DNA of 64,000 nt, taken from positions 140,780 to 204,779 of the forward strand of contig JAUJNZ010000005.1 of the NCBI GenBank assembly GCA_030447905.1, written 5' to 3'. Source of the DNA: Thermoleophilaceae bacterium. GTDB taxonomy: Bacteria > Actinomycetota > Thermoleophilia > Solirubrobacterales > Thermoleophilaceae. A program made the translations under genes and the position numbers. Shown piece by piece: positions 17,365 through 26,170 of this stretch (positions within the stretch are counted from its first letter, which is position 1; each line of letters opens with the position of its first letter). The notes beneath the pieces are model-generated. The model did not search any database. It worked only from the letters and a program-made list of their open reading frames with translations, and was not told the origin of the DNA.

Positions 17365-18828
17365 ATGAAGCGGAGACCGGTAACCGCGTCCGCCGCCGCG
17401 ATGCTCGTGGCGCTCGGAGGCGGAGCCTGCACGGCGAGCAAGGAGAACGAGAAGCCGCCCAAGGGACCGGAGGGAACTCCGGCCCAGCTGATGCCCGTCG
17501 CGGCCGGTGTCCGGGTCAGGCCGATCCTCTCGACCGGTGAGGCGGTCGGGACCTACCAGATGTCCGGCGTTCCGGATGGCCTCGGCGCCTACGCCGGCGG
17601 CGGTCCGTCGGCTCAGGGTGGCGGTGGTGAAGGATTGCAGGTGCTCATGAACCACGAGCTCGACGGCGAGGAGCCTGCCGGCGTCGGCGCGCGGGTCTCG
17701 CAGCTCGAGCTCGATCGCGACACGCGCCGGGTACGGGCGGCGCGCTACCCACTCGACGGCAGCGAGGGCTTCCTGCGCTTCTGCTCGGCGACGCTCGCGA
17801 CCATCGACGACCGGCGACTGTTCCTCACGGGGGAGGAGTCGACCGACGACGGCGACCTGACGTCGGCACCCGACGACGGCCTCGGCCGCGGGGGCAGCTC
17901 GATCGCCCTGGACCCGGCGACCGGCCGGTACCGCGAGACGCGGCACTTCGGGCTGTTGCCGCATGAGAACCTGGTCCCGGTAGACGGCCTCGACGAGGCG
18001 GTCGTGCTAACAACAGAGGACGGCGAGCCCGGCGAGAACGAGTCGCAGCTGTACGCCTACATCGCCCCGAGCTTCGGCGACGCGATCGCCGGCCGGAGAG
18101 GTTCGCTGCACGTCTGGAAGGCCGACCGCCAAAGGGAATCGGATGGGGACCCGTCGACCGACGACATCGCGGAGGGCGAACGCGTGCGAGGACGCTTCGT
18201 GCCGCTCTCGCAGAAGGACAACGCGGACGCCGGCGCGCTCGAGGACGCCGCCCAAGCCGAGGACGCGTTCGACTTCGAGCGACTAGAGGACGCGGCGCTC
18301 AGCCGCACCGAGGACGGCAGCCTGCACATCGCCGATACCGGGGCGGCGGGCGCTGAGTCGGTTAGAGGGCGCCTGTACCGGTTCGACTTCGAGCGGTCGG
18401 ACCCGCGGCGAGCGACGCTCACGCTCGAGCTCGACGCCGACGCGCAGGCCCTTCGACCGGACCCGGTAAAGCTGGTGAACCCGGACAACCTCGACGCCTC
18501 CGCCCGTTCGCTCGTGATCCAGGAGGACCGCAACGAAGAGCATCGCGGCCCCGAGACCGAGGGCGGGTACGGACGCGTGCTGGTCTACGACCTCGCCACC
18601 CGACGACTGCGCGCGGTGGCGCGCGTGAACACCCCCTCGCCACTCAGGCCCGGCGAGTGGGAGTCTTCCGGGGTGACCAACGCAGGCGACCTGCTCGGGC
18701 CGGGCCGCTGGCTGCTCGACGTGCAGGCTCACGAGCGAACAGCTCCCCAGCCTGGGCCCCGCCTCGGGCGCTCCTCCGCCAGCGGAGAGGCCGGCCAGCT
18801 GATCGAGATCACGATCCCCGGCAGCTGA
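17365..18828 (+). CDS. PhoX-like (DUF839) secreted phosphatase family protein (487 aa)
   Basis: The N-terminus is a secretion signal (KRRPVTASAAAMLVALGGG) ending in a cysteine that could be lipidated, though the lipobox is weak. The body matches PhoX/DUF839 beta-propeller proteins: LQVLMNHELDGEE, FLTGEESTDDG, HENLVPVDGLDEAVVLTTED and NPDNLDASARSLVIQEDRNE, then WESSGVTNAGDLLG. PhoX enzymes are Ca/Fe-dependent extracellular alkaline phosphatases that free phosphate from organic esters. Only the family is assigned; whether the active-site set is complete cannot be judged by eye. It lies upstream of a secreted nuclease and PHO-box-like repeats, which supports a role in phosphorus scavenging. Confidence 0.8.
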   Translation: MKRRPVTASAAAMLVALGGGACTASKENEKPPKGPEGTPAQLMPVAAGVRVRPILSTGEAVGTYQMSGVPDGLGAYAGGGPSAQGGGGEGLQVLMNHELDGEEPAGVGARVSQLELDRDTRRVRAARYPLDGSEGFLRFCSATLATIDDRRLFLTGEESTDDGDLTSAPDDGLGRGGSSIALDPATGRYRETRHFGLLPHENLVPVDGLDEAVVLTTEDGEPGENESQLYAYIAPSFGDAIAGRRGSLHVWKADRQRESDGDPSTDDIAEGERVRGRFVPLSQKDNADAGALEDAAQAEDAFDFERLEDAALSRTEDGSLHIADTGAAGAESVRGRLYRFDFERSDPRRATLTLELDADAQALRPDPVKLVNPDNLDASARSLVIQEDRNEEHRGPETEGGYGRVLVYDLATRRLRAVARVNTPSPLRPGEWESSGVTNAGDLLGPGRWLLDVQAHERTAPQPGPRLGRSSASGEAGQLIEITIPGS

Positions 18829-18843
18829 CGACCCCCGCTAGGC

Positions 18844-18861
18844 GTTTCACAGGCGTTTCAC
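18844..18861 (+). promoter_or_regulatory. PHO-box-like direct repeats (GTTTCAC-N4-GTTTCAC)
   Basis: Two identical heptamers GTTTCAC start 11 bases apart (18844 and 18855). A related GTTTACG at 18878 is about three periods further on. Heptamers with four-base spacers and an 11-nt period are the known design of PhoP/PhoB boxes (GTTCACC-type units in Streptomyces). The site lies 168 bp upstream of the secreted nuclease and just after the PhoX-like gene. Phosphate control is an inference from spacing, similarity and context. Confidence 0.55.
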
Positions 18862-18892
18862 AGGTGAGCGACGAACCGTTTACGGGTCGCTG

Positions 18893-18905
18893 ACGGCTGA
18901 GTAAC
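18893..18905 (+). promoter_or_regulatory. Motif ACGGCTGAGTAAC upstream of the nuclease, copy of the PhoX-upstream element
   Basis: It matches 17284-17296 at 12 of 13 positions and lies 124 bp before the nuclease start, downstream of the PHO-box-like repeats. The spacing fits a core promoter placed behind activator sites. Both copies contain TAAC, which could serve as part of a -10 element. Confidence 0.4.
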
Positions 18906-19028
18906 AACAGGGGCTCGGCGCGCTGGAAGGCTGCCGTCCGTCTCCATCGGGTGGACGGATGTTCGAGTCCCCCCCGGAGGCAGCCCATCCCACTCGACCC
19001 CTCCTAGTCAGGGGAAGGAGACGCCCCG

Positions 19029-21967
19029 ATGACTTTCTCGCGTCCGCATGGCCGTGGCGAGCGCCGCCGGCTGCCGATCGCCCTGAGCGCCGCCGCTCTC
19101 GGGCTCGTGGCCCTCGCCGTGCTGTTCAGCACGAATGCGTGGGCCGTGCCCGGTAGCAGCTCGCCGGTGTTCATCAACGAGTTCCACTACGACAACACGG
19201 GCACCGACGTAAACGAGTTCATCGAGATCGCCGGCCCGGCGGGCACCGATCTTTCCAGCTTCAGCCTCGTGCTTTACAACGGGAGCGGCGGCGCCTCTTA
19301 CGACACGAGGACTCTGTCCGGCACCATACCCAACCAGGACGATGGGTTCGGCACGGTGTCCGTCCCATACGGGTCAAACGTCATCCAGAACGGGTCGCCG
19401 GACGGGATCGCCCTCGTCCAGGGCAGCACCGTCATCCAGTTCCTGAGCTACGAAGGTACCTTCGCGGCCACGAACGGGCCGGCCAACGGGCAGACGAGCA
19501 CTGACGTCGTGGTTTCGGAGACTGGGTCGGAGACTGCTGGCCAGTCGCTCCAGCGAAAGGGAAACGGAAACACCTCGGGTCAATTTACCTTTGCGCCTCC
19601 TGAAGACGACACGCCCGGCGCGGTCAACACGGGGCAAGACTTCACGGCGGCTCCGCCACCGGTCACGATCACCCGGATCAACCAGATCCAGGATTCTTCC
19701 CAGCGGTCGCCACTCGTGGGCCAGTCCGTCACCGTGGAGGGCGTCATCACCGCCTTCCGCGACTTCGGCTTCTTCATGCAGGAGGAGGAGACGCCCGGCT
19801 CGACTACGGACGACGACGCGGATCCGAACACTTCCGAGGGCATCTTCGTCTTCACCGGCAGCCGCTCCGAGCCCGACGACTTCTTCGACGCGGGCAATGT
19901 AGTCCAGGTCGCCGGCTCGGTGAACGAGTTCCGCCCCGGCGGCGCGGCAGAGAACCTGACCGAAACCCAGATCTCGACCTCGCTCACCAACGTCACCCGG
20001 CCGCTGGGCAGTCTCCTGCCCGTCGACATCAACTCGCTGGAGACCATCATCGGAAGCGGTGGCCGGCGGCCGCCGACCGAGATCATCGACAACGACACCC
20101 CGAACCCCCCCGGCGACATCGAGGCCGCCGGCGGCAACTACGACCCCGCCCAGGACGGCATCGACTTCTACGAGAGCCTCGAGGGCATGCTCACGCGGGT
20201 CAACAACGCCGTCGCGGTGGGCCCCGCGGGTCGGGAGAGAGTCGGCCGAACTCCCTTTGGTGAGATCCCCGTGCTGTCCGATAACGGTTCCAACGCGACG
20301 GGTACCCGTACCACCAAGGGTGGCATCACGATCCGGGAGGGGACTAACCCGAACTCCACGCGAGACGACGACTTCAACCCCGAGCGCGTCATCTTCGACG
20401 ACGAGGTGCTGCAGGACCGGCCCGGGGCCTTCGAGATCCCGCGGACCGCCGTCGGCCAGAAGTTCCCGCTGCTGCGCGGCGTTATCAGCTACAGCTTCGG
20501 CAACTTCAAGGCGCAGCTGATCGCGGACCCCCCCGGTCCGTTCGACTCGCCCCGTCCGGAGGACGTGACGAGGCGGCCGTCGTCGAGAGAGCTGGCCGTC
20601 GCCGAGTACTCGTTGGAGAACCTGAGCCCCGAGCAGGACGAGACGACCTTCGCCGGGGCGGCGAACGAGATCGTCCAGAACCTCAGGTCGCCCGACGTCA
20701 TCGGCTTGACCGAGGTCCAGGACAACGACGGCGACCAGAACAGCGGCGTCACCGACGGCAGGCTGACGGGTGGGGCGCTCACCAGGCCATCCGGGACGTC
20801 GGCGGGCCGAGCTACCTGTACCGTGAGATCGACCCGGTAGACGACCAGGAAGGCGGCGAGCCGGGCGGCAACATCCGAGTGGCGTTCCTCATCCGCGAGG
20901 ACCGCGGCCTCGACTTCGTCGACCGTGGCAACGCCGGGCCCACCGATGAGACCCAGGTGGGGCCCGGGCCCCAGCTGACCCTCAGCCCGGGTAGGATCCT
21001 CGACGACGCGGGCACCAACGGCGACGACCTGCCCGGCGACGCCTTCGAGGACAGCCGCAAGCCGCTGGTCGGCGAGTTCAACTACCGCGGCCAGAAGCTC
21101 TTCGTGGTCCAGAACCACTTCGTATCAAAGGGCGAGGACACGCCGCTGTTTGGCCGCTTCCAGCCCCCGCGGCTTGAGAGCGAGCCCCAGCGGCGCGATC
21201 AGGCGCAGGTGGTGAACAACTTCGTCGAGGAGCTTTTGGCGGCCAACCCCAACGCACGGGTGGTCGTCACTGGCGACCTCAACGACTTCGAGTTCTCCAA
21301 CCCCTTGGCGGACCTGAAGGACAACGACCTGACCAACCTGATCGACGGGGTGGCTGAGCGCGAGCAGTACACGTTCAACTTCGAGGGCAACTCGCAGGTA
21401 CTCGACCACATGCTGATCAGCGGTGGGCTGCGATCGGTGAACAGCGGCTACCCGAGCGACTTCGACGTCGTCCACACGACCGCCGACTTCGCCGACCGCC
21501 AGAGCGACCACGACCCGATCGTCGGGTTCTTCGAGCTGGCGCCGCCCGTGGCCCCGCCGCCCCCGCCGCCCCCGCCCCCGAACGGCGGCCAGCCCGGCCG
21601 CACCATCAACGGCGGCAGCGGCAACGACGTCCTCGTCGGCACCCCCGGCAACGACGTGATCCGCTGCGGGTCAGGCCACGACCGCGTCGACGGACGAGGC
21701 GGTAACGACGTGATCGACTGCGGCTCCGGGAACGACATCGTCGCGGGCGGTGAGGGCCACGACCGCATCAACGGTGGGTCGGGCAACGATCGCCTTGGGG
21801 GCGGTCCCGGCAACGACACGATGTCCGGCGGGTCCGGCAGGGACGCCATGCACGGCGATTCCGGCAACGACGCCATGGAGGGTGGATCCGGAAACGACAC
21901 CATGCGCGGTGGTTCCGGCACCGATCGCCTGCGCGGCGGTTCTGGGCGCAACTCGGTATCGCAGTAA
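19029..21967 (+). CDS. Secreted LTD / OB-fold / exonuclease-endonuclease-phosphatase nuclease with RTX tail, one frameshift
   Basis: A signal peptide ends near STNAWA. A lamin-tail domain follows (VFINEFHYDNTGTDVNEFIE), then an OB-fold segment (SVTVEGVITAFRDFGFFMQE), then the nuclease domain. The nuclease begins with LAVAEYSLENLS and VIGLTEVQDNDGD, loses frame near 20760-20800, and resumes with NIRVAFLIRED, LFVVQNHFVSKGED, VVVTGDLNDFE and QVLDHMLIS. It ends with QSDHDPIVGFF. These are the Glu, Asn, His and Asp motifs of the EEP nuclease fold, as in ExeM/NucH-type extracellular DNases. A proline hinge leads to about a dozen GGSGND calcium-binding RTX repeats. Likely role: degrading extracellular DNA for phosphate. 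The single slip may be a sequencing error. Confidence 0.9.
21605..21960 (+). repeat. RTX nonapeptide-encoding tandem repeats
   Basis: Roughly 27-base units encode GGSGNDxLx-type calcium-binding nonapeptides (for example GGSGNDRLG, GGSGRDAMH, GGSGTDRLR) at the C-terminus of the secreted nuclease. Variation between units shows an old, diverged array rather than recent slippage. RTX repeats fold into a beta roll when calcium is available outside the cell. Confidence 0.85.
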
Positions 21968-21988
21968 CAGAGCCGGGCAGTCCGCAGC

Positions 21989-22019
21989 GGAGCCCCCGTG
22001 CACGTCGCGCGGGGGCTCC
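21989..22019. terminator. Bidirectional terminator between nuclease and nitroreductase genes
   Basis: A perfect 10-bp inverted repeat, GGAGCCCCCG and CGGGGGCTCC, is separated by 11 bases. It lies 22 bp after the nuclease stop and 22 bp before the end of the convergent minus-strand gene. There is no long T tract, as is common in GC-rich actinobacteria. Confidence 0.75.
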
Positions 22020-22041
22020 TCGCGTCTCGTCGTCCCGCCGG

Positions 22042-22479
22042 CTAGGCCAGGTGGGTCACATACCGCTCGACGGGCCATCGCTCGGGCGGGCGCTTGGCCT
22101 CGCGGGGCCAGCCGAGATGGATGAGGCCGAGCACCCGCTCGCCGTCCTCGAGCCCGACCGCCTTGCGTCCGGCGACGGTGCGGAGGACCGCCGGCGTGCG
22201 CCAGTAGCCGGCGAGACCTCGCGCGTGAGCCCCCAGGAGGACTGCGTAGACTGCGCAGGCGGCGGCGTGCAGGTCTTCTTCGTCCTGGATCGGGTCGCCG
22301 GACAGCGCAGCGGAGGCCACGACGAGGGTGGGAGCGCGGGAGAGCTTGCCCGCGGCCTCCGGCTCGTCCGCGGCCTGAAGGGCCGACAGGGCTCCCGGCC
22401 CGAGGACCCGGAAGCGCCATGGGTTGGTGAGGTTGTGGTTCGGAGCCCAGCGGGGGGGCGAGAGGAGCGCCACCGGCAC
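22042..22479 (-). CDS. Nitroreductase-family protein, probably N-terminally truncated or mis-sequenced (145 aa)
   Basis: The readable protein holds WAPNHNLTNPWRFRVLG, APTLVVASAALSGDP, EEDLHAAACAVYAVLLGAHARGL and the C-terminal GLIHLGWP. These are typical of FMN-dependent nitroreductases of the actinobacterial NAD(P)H-flavin reductase type. The family normally begins with an Arg-rich FMN-phosphate motif (about 30 residues) before WAPNH. Here the upstream DNA (22480-22600) is full of long G/C homopolymers and offers no such frame. Either the 5' end is degraded or indel errors hide it. The function may be lost. It is convergent with the nuclease and divergent from the cupin gene. Confidence 0.7.
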   Translation of the reverse strand: MPVALLSPPRWAPNHNLTNPWRFRVLGPGALSALQAADEPEAAGKLSRAPTLVVASAALSGDPIQDEEDLHAAACAVYAVLLGAHARGLAGYWRTPAVLRTVAGRKAVGLEDGERVLGLIHLGWPREAKRPPERWPVERYVTHLA

Positions 22480-22637
22480 GCGGGGCGAGAGCGGGTCGCC
22501 GCCCGAGGCCGGGTGGGGTGGGCGGGGGGGGGTGGCCGCCGCGAGGGCCCCGGGGGGGCAATATGGCAGCGGTGCCCCCCGCCGCGGGGCAGAGAGGCCG
22601 GGGTTGCGGGGAACACTGGGTAACCAAGACGACGCTC

Positions 22638-23036
22638 ATGCCGCAGGAGCTCGAGCTCAACGAGGCCTGGATCGAGGGAGATCCGGGTGCCCGCTGGCGC
22701 TCGGCGGCCGGGCACGGTCCGTCGACGGGCGCGCGGGCTTCGGGCAGCTCCGTCCTGGCGGTGGCGCCCGGCTGCCGCCTCCCGCGTCACACCGACAGCG
22801 CCGAGGAGGTCGCCGTGGTGGTCGCCGGGGCGGCGGAGGTGGTCGTGGGAGACGAGCGGAGCGCCGTGCCGGCGGGAGGCGTGGTTCTCATACCCGCGGA
22901 GGTGCCCCATGAGGTCCACAACGCGGGCGAGGACGAGCTTCGCTTCGTCGCCGTCTACGCCGACACCCAGGTCGTGACGCGCTACGAGGCAGAGGTCCAG
23001 CCCACGGGATCTCGGGAGCGGCATCCGGTTGGCTGA
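22638..23036 (+). CDS. Small cupin-domain protein (132 aa)
   Basis: A single-domain cupin. PGCRLPRHTDSAEEVAVVVAG is the first cupin motif, with a His and Glu at the metal positions. AGGVVLIPAEVPHEVHNAGEDE is the second, with the later His. The barrel strands between them are recognisable. Such stand-alone cupins bind a metal and a small molecule and can be dioxygenases, isomerases or sensors; no substrate is suggested here. I use the ATG at 22638 because the longer frame passes through low-complexity sequence. It overlaps the CDGSH gene by 8 bp, so the two are likely co-translated. Confidence 0.8.
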   Translation: MPQELELNEAWIEGDPGARWRSAAGHGPSTGARASGSSVLAVAPGCRLPRHTDSAEEVAVVVAGAAEVVVGDERSAVPAGGVVLIPAEVPHEVHNAGEDELRFVAVYADTQVVTRYEAEVQPTGSRERHPVG

Positions 23037-23268
23037 CCCGCACGACCAGGTGACGATAACCCCCTACCGCGACGGCCCGCTGCTCGTGCGCGGTCCGTTT
23101 CGCCTCCAGGACATGCAGGGGAGGGTGATCGACGTCGAGCGCGAGACCGTTGCGCTCTGCCGGTGCGGTCGCTCCCGGGTCCGGCCGTTCTGCGACGGCA
23201 GCCACAAGCTGACGCGCTTCCGCGCGCCGAGCGCCGCCGAGCGCGGGCGCGAGCCCGACTCGGGCTAG
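23029..23268 (+). CDS. CDGSH iron-sulfur domain protein (79 aa)
   Basis: CRCGRSRVRPFCDGSHK is an exact CxCx(2)Sx(3)PxCDGxH motif, the 2Fe-2S ligand set (three Cys, one His) of CDGSH/mitoNEET-type proteins. The front part (VTITPYRDGPLLVRGPFRL) is the usual small beta cap. These proteins carry or sense labile Fe-S clusters and electrons. Translation starts at TTG within the cupin gene. The stop overlaps the end of the convergent diiron-oxidase-like gene by a few bases. A second CDGSH gene lies at 37663-37950. Confidence 0.9.
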   Translation: MADPHDQVTITPYRDGPLLVRGPFRLQDMQGRVIDVERETVALCRCGRSRVRPFCDGSHKLTRFRAPSAAERGREPDSG

Positions 23269-24275
23269 CTCGTCACCGCCGCCGGGAGCGGCACGCGCAG
23301 CGACGTCGTCCCCGACTCCCAGCGCTCGAGCAGGTGGCTCGACCAGCTCCCCTCGACGGCTCCGAGCGCTCTGGCTCCCCAGAGGATGTCTGGAGCCACG
23401 GCCGGCTCCTCGCGCGCCAGCCCGCCGGCGAGGTCGACCGCGGCTACGTTCTCGTGCACCGCGTCCGCGACCACGTGCTCGTCGAAGAAGCCGGTCGCCC
23501 GCTCGTCGAGACCGAGCCGGCGCAGGCCGTCGGCGTAGCGGCGGTTGGGGATCGACGAGGTCATCTCGAACAGCGCCAGGTGGCCGACGATCGCCCCGCG
23601 CCAGCGCCGATGGAGGCCGAGCAGGGACATGAGGTTGACCGTCGCGAGCGTGACACCCGGAACGTGATCGAGGTAGGCCCCGTAGGTGGGATCGAGGCCC
23701 AGCGCCTCGAGCGTCACCGAGAACAGTTCGGCGTGGATCCGCTCTGCTCGCCCGCCGCCGTACTCGTCGGCCTGGATCTCGACGAGCGCGGCCTTGGGCG
23801 AGCCGCTCAGCCGGGGGAGCGCCCACGAATGCGGGTCGGCCTCCTTGAGCTGGTAGGTCGAGCGGTGGACCGCGAACTCCATCACCTGCTCGAGGTCGGC
23901 ATAGCGCTCGATATAGGTCGAAAGCGACGGTCCGTCGTCGGCGTCGGCGATCGCCCGCAGCGCCAGGTCCATCTCCTCTGGCGCGGCCGAGGGACCCGGC
24001 TCGCCCACCGTCTCGACCAGGGCCTCCTCGAACCGCGACTCGAGGCGGCGGCGCAGCGCGAGCAGGGAAGGCTCCCACTCCCAGCCGTCGTCCACTCCCG
24101 CAAGCCCGCGGTAGTGAAGCTCGTAGGACAGATAGAGCGCGAGGTTCAGGTCCTCGTCCCTGAGCGGGTCGGACGAGCCGATCGCAGGGCCGGGGGGCAG
24201 GTGGTGCGGGGCCCGGACGAGCTCCTCGAGGAGGCGCTCGCTGGTCTCGCCGCGAGGATGGGGAAGCCTCGCCAC
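23265..24275 (-). CDS. Haem-oxygenase-like diiron redox protein (iron-containing redox enzyme family, 336 aa)
   Basis: An all-helical protein with Glu/His pairs suited to a non-haem diiron site: LYLSYELHYRG, VEIQADEYGGGRAERIHAEL and TGFFDEHVVADAVHE. This is the layout of the haem-oxygenase-like diiron oxidase (HDO, Haem_oxygenas_2) superfamily, whose members oxidise small substrates or amino-acid side chains with O2. The length of about 336 residues is normal for the actinobacterial iron-containing redox enzyme group. It is convergent with the CDGSH gene, a pairing I recall from other actinobacteria, and the small Fe-S protein could deliver electrons. The substrate is unknown. The ligase gene lies immediately upstream on the same strand. 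Confidence 0.78.
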   Translation of the reverse strand: MARLPHPRGETSERLLEELVRAPHHLPPGPAIGSSDPLRDEDLNLALYLSYELHYRGLAGVDDGWEWEPSLLALRRRLESRFEEALVETVGEPGPSAAPEEMDLALRAIADADDGPSLSTYIERYADLEQVMEFAVHRSTYQLKEADPHSWALPRLSGSPKAALVEIQADEYGGGRAERIHAELFSVTLEALGLDPTYGAYLDHVPGVTLATVNLMSLLGLHRRWRGAIVGHLALFEMTSSIPNRRYADGLRRLGLDERATGFFDEHVVADAVHENVAAVDLAGGLAREEPAVAPDILWGARALGAVEGSWSSHLLERWESGTTSLRVPLPAAVTS

Positions 24276-24284
24276 GCCGCCAAC

Positions 24285-25463
24285 CTACCCCGTAACGCCC
24301 ACCGCACAACAGCCCGCGAGGAAGCAATCGGCCAGCCACCCGGCGAGGCCGTGGACACCGGCCTCCGCGGCGACCTTCCGTTGACGAATCGCCCCGTTGA
24401 CTTCGACGAGCGAGCGGGCGTCCGCGAGCTCGGCGGCGCACCCGAGCCGCGCGGCGGTCGGCGCCAGCACGTCGACCAGCCCGTGCAGGCGCTCGCGGGT
24501 CGTGCGGCGCTCGCCGGTCTGGAGGTCGGCGAGGGTACCGTCGACACCGTGCCGGCTCGCCGACCAGCGGTTCTCCTCGATTCGCCAGCGCGGGTGGACG
24601 GGGAGCGGGTCTCGGGCGTCGTAGCGCTCGGCGAGCCAGGCCACCAGAGCATGAGCGACGGCCGCCACCGCGGCGGCCTCGGCGACCGTCGTCTGCGTGT
24701 CGGGCACCCGCAGCTCGAGCGTTCCGAACGTCGAGTGCGGGCGCAGCTCCCACCACCACAGGCGCGGCTCGCTCACCGTGCCCGCTGCGGCACCCCAGGC
24801 AAGGGCGTCGGCGAAGTCCTCCCAGCTCGCGAGCGCCGGTGGAACCCCCTGGCGGGGCAGCGCCTCGGACACCTTCGGTCGCACGGAGGCCAGTCCGCTG
24901 TCGCGGCCGTCTCGAAAGGGTGCGTTCGCCGCGAGCGCGGCGAGCTCGGGAAGGTAGGAGCGCAGGCTGTTGTAGACGGCGAGTGACCGCTCGGCGCCCC
25001 CGACGGCGACGTGGACCTGGAGGCTCGACACGAGCTGGGTGCGAGCAACGGGCCCGTACTCCTCGACGATCTCGGCATAGCGCGGGTCAGAGCTCAGCTC
25101 ACCCTCTCTCGCGCTGAACGGGTGATATCCCGTGGCCACGGGGCGGGCGGCGTCCTCGGCGGCGGCCGCGAGAGCGCGGCGCCCGGCGGCGATCTCGCGT
25201 GCGGCGGTGCGCACGTCGGCAAGCGGAGGAGTGAGGATCTCGAGCTGCGACGTCGGAAGCTCCGGCTTGAAGCGTCGGTCGCCGGAGAGGGCGGCGAGCA
25301 CGACGGGCGCGTTGGGCACGAGCTCGAGGCTGGCGGGATCGAGCAGAAGCACCTCCTCCTCGAGACCCACGGTAAACGGCTGCGGGCGCTCGAATACGGC
25401 CCGGAGCTCCTCCGCCGTGGGCGGGGCACTCGGAGCGAGCGCGGCTGGCGGCCGGTGGCTCAC
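24285..25463 (-). CDS. Carboxylate-amine ligase, glutamate-cysteine ligase type 2 family (YbdK-like, 392 aa)
   Basis: TVGLEEEVLLLDP is the conserved GxEEE metal/ATP motif at the front of GCS2 enzymes. LPTSQLEILTPP, SSLQVHVAVGG and WWELRPHSTFGTLELRVPDTQTT are the further family blocks, and RIEENRWSASRHGVDG gives the C-terminal Asn-Arg-Trp-Ala-like motif. GCS2 proteins join a carboxylate to an amine with ATP; in actinobacteria they make gamma-glutamylcysteine or an unknown product. I start at GTG 25463; longer readings add an unlikely Arg/Pro-rich leader and run into the divergent gene. Nine bases separate it from the diiron-protein gene, so they form an operon. Confidence 0.88.
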   Translation of the reverse strand: MSHRPPAALAPSAPPTAEELRAVFERPQPFTVGLEEEVLLLDPASLELVPNAPVVLAALSGDRRFKPELPTSQLEILTPPLADVRTAAREIAAGRRALAAAAEDAARPVATGYHPFSAREGELSSDPRYAEIVEEYGPVARTQLVSSLQVHVAVGGAERSLAVYNSLRSYLPELAALAANAPFRDGRDSGLASVRPKVSEALPRQGVPPALASWEDFADALAWGAAAGTVSEPRLWWWELRPHSTFGTLELRVPDTQTTVAEAAAVAAVAHALVAWLAERYDARDPLPVHPRWRIEENRWSASRHGVDGTLADLQTGERRTTRERLHGLVDVLAPTAARLGCAAELADARSLVEVNGAIRQRKVAAEAGVHGLAGWLADCFLAGCCAVGVTG

Positions 25464-25501
25464 GCCGTTTGCGCTCGGGGCCCGGAGGAAATGAGCCGCC
25501 C

Positions 25502-26170
25502 GTGAGGATCGTGACGCTGCCGGGCGTCTTCCGACCCCGCAACGACACCTGGCTCCTCGCGCAGCGGCTCGAGGAGGAGCGCCTCGGGCCGGGCGCGACC
25601 GTCCTCGATCTGTGCGCGGGGAGTGGGGCCCTCGCGGTCTTCGCGGCAAGCAGGGGCGCGCTGGCCAGCGCGGTCGACCTGTCGCGCCGGGCCGTCGTCT
25701 GCGCGCGCCTCAACGCTTGTCTCAACGGCGTCCGCGTGCGGGCTCGCCGGGGTGACCTCTTCTCCCCCTACGGGGGCGAGCGCTTCGACGCGATCGTCTC
25801 GAACCCGCCCTACCTGCCCGGGGGCGACGACGAGGCCCTGCCCCGCCGGGGGCGCGCCCGTGCCTGGGAGGGCGGTTCCGACGGCCGCGCGTTCCTCGAC
25901 CGCATCGGCCGGGAGGCGGCGGCTCACCTGCGTCCCGGCGGCGTGCTTCTGATCGTCCACTCCTCGCTCTCGGGGGAGGCGGCGACGCTCGAGTCGCTTC
26001 GCGAGGGCGGTCTCGAGCCCACGGTCACCGACCGCCGCCGCGGACCGCTCGGCCCGCTCCTCTCCAGTCGGGCCCCGGCGCTCGAGCGCCAAGGCAGGCT
26101 CAAGCCGGGCGTCCGCGAGGAGGAGCTGCTCGTCATCCGGGCACAGGTACCCTCTCCAGGTGGGCATTGA
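25502..26170 (+). CDS. Class I SAM-dependent methyltransferase, HemK/PrmC-like (222 aa)
   Basis: LDLCAGSGALAVFAA is SAM motif I. SNPPYLPGG is the NPPY catalytic tetrapeptide of N-methyltransferases that act on Gln or Asn amides or nucleic-acid amines. RPGGVLLIVHSS is motif VI. The protein lacks the N-terminal helical domain of PrmC, so it is closer to short HemK-like enzymes seen in actinobacteria. The start is a GTG at 25502, 38 bp from the divergent ligase start. Its 3' end overlaps the folP start by 11 bp, linking it to the folate genes. The substrate is not evident. Confidence 0.82.
   Translation: MRIVTLPGVFRPRNDTWLLAQRLEEERLGPGATVLDLCAGSGALAVFAASRGALASAVDLSRRAVVCARLNACLNGVRVRARRGDLFSPYGGERFDAIVSNPPYLPGGDDEALPRRGRARAWEGGSDGRAFLDRIGREAAAHLRPGGVLLIVHSSLSGEAATLESLREGGLEPTVTDRRRGPLGPLLSSRAPALERQGRLKPGVREEELLVIRAQVPSPGGH

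Noticed and set aside
21605-21960. Tandem repeats considered as non-coding satellite or CRISPR
   Set aside because: They encode RTX nonapeptides in frame with the nuclease.
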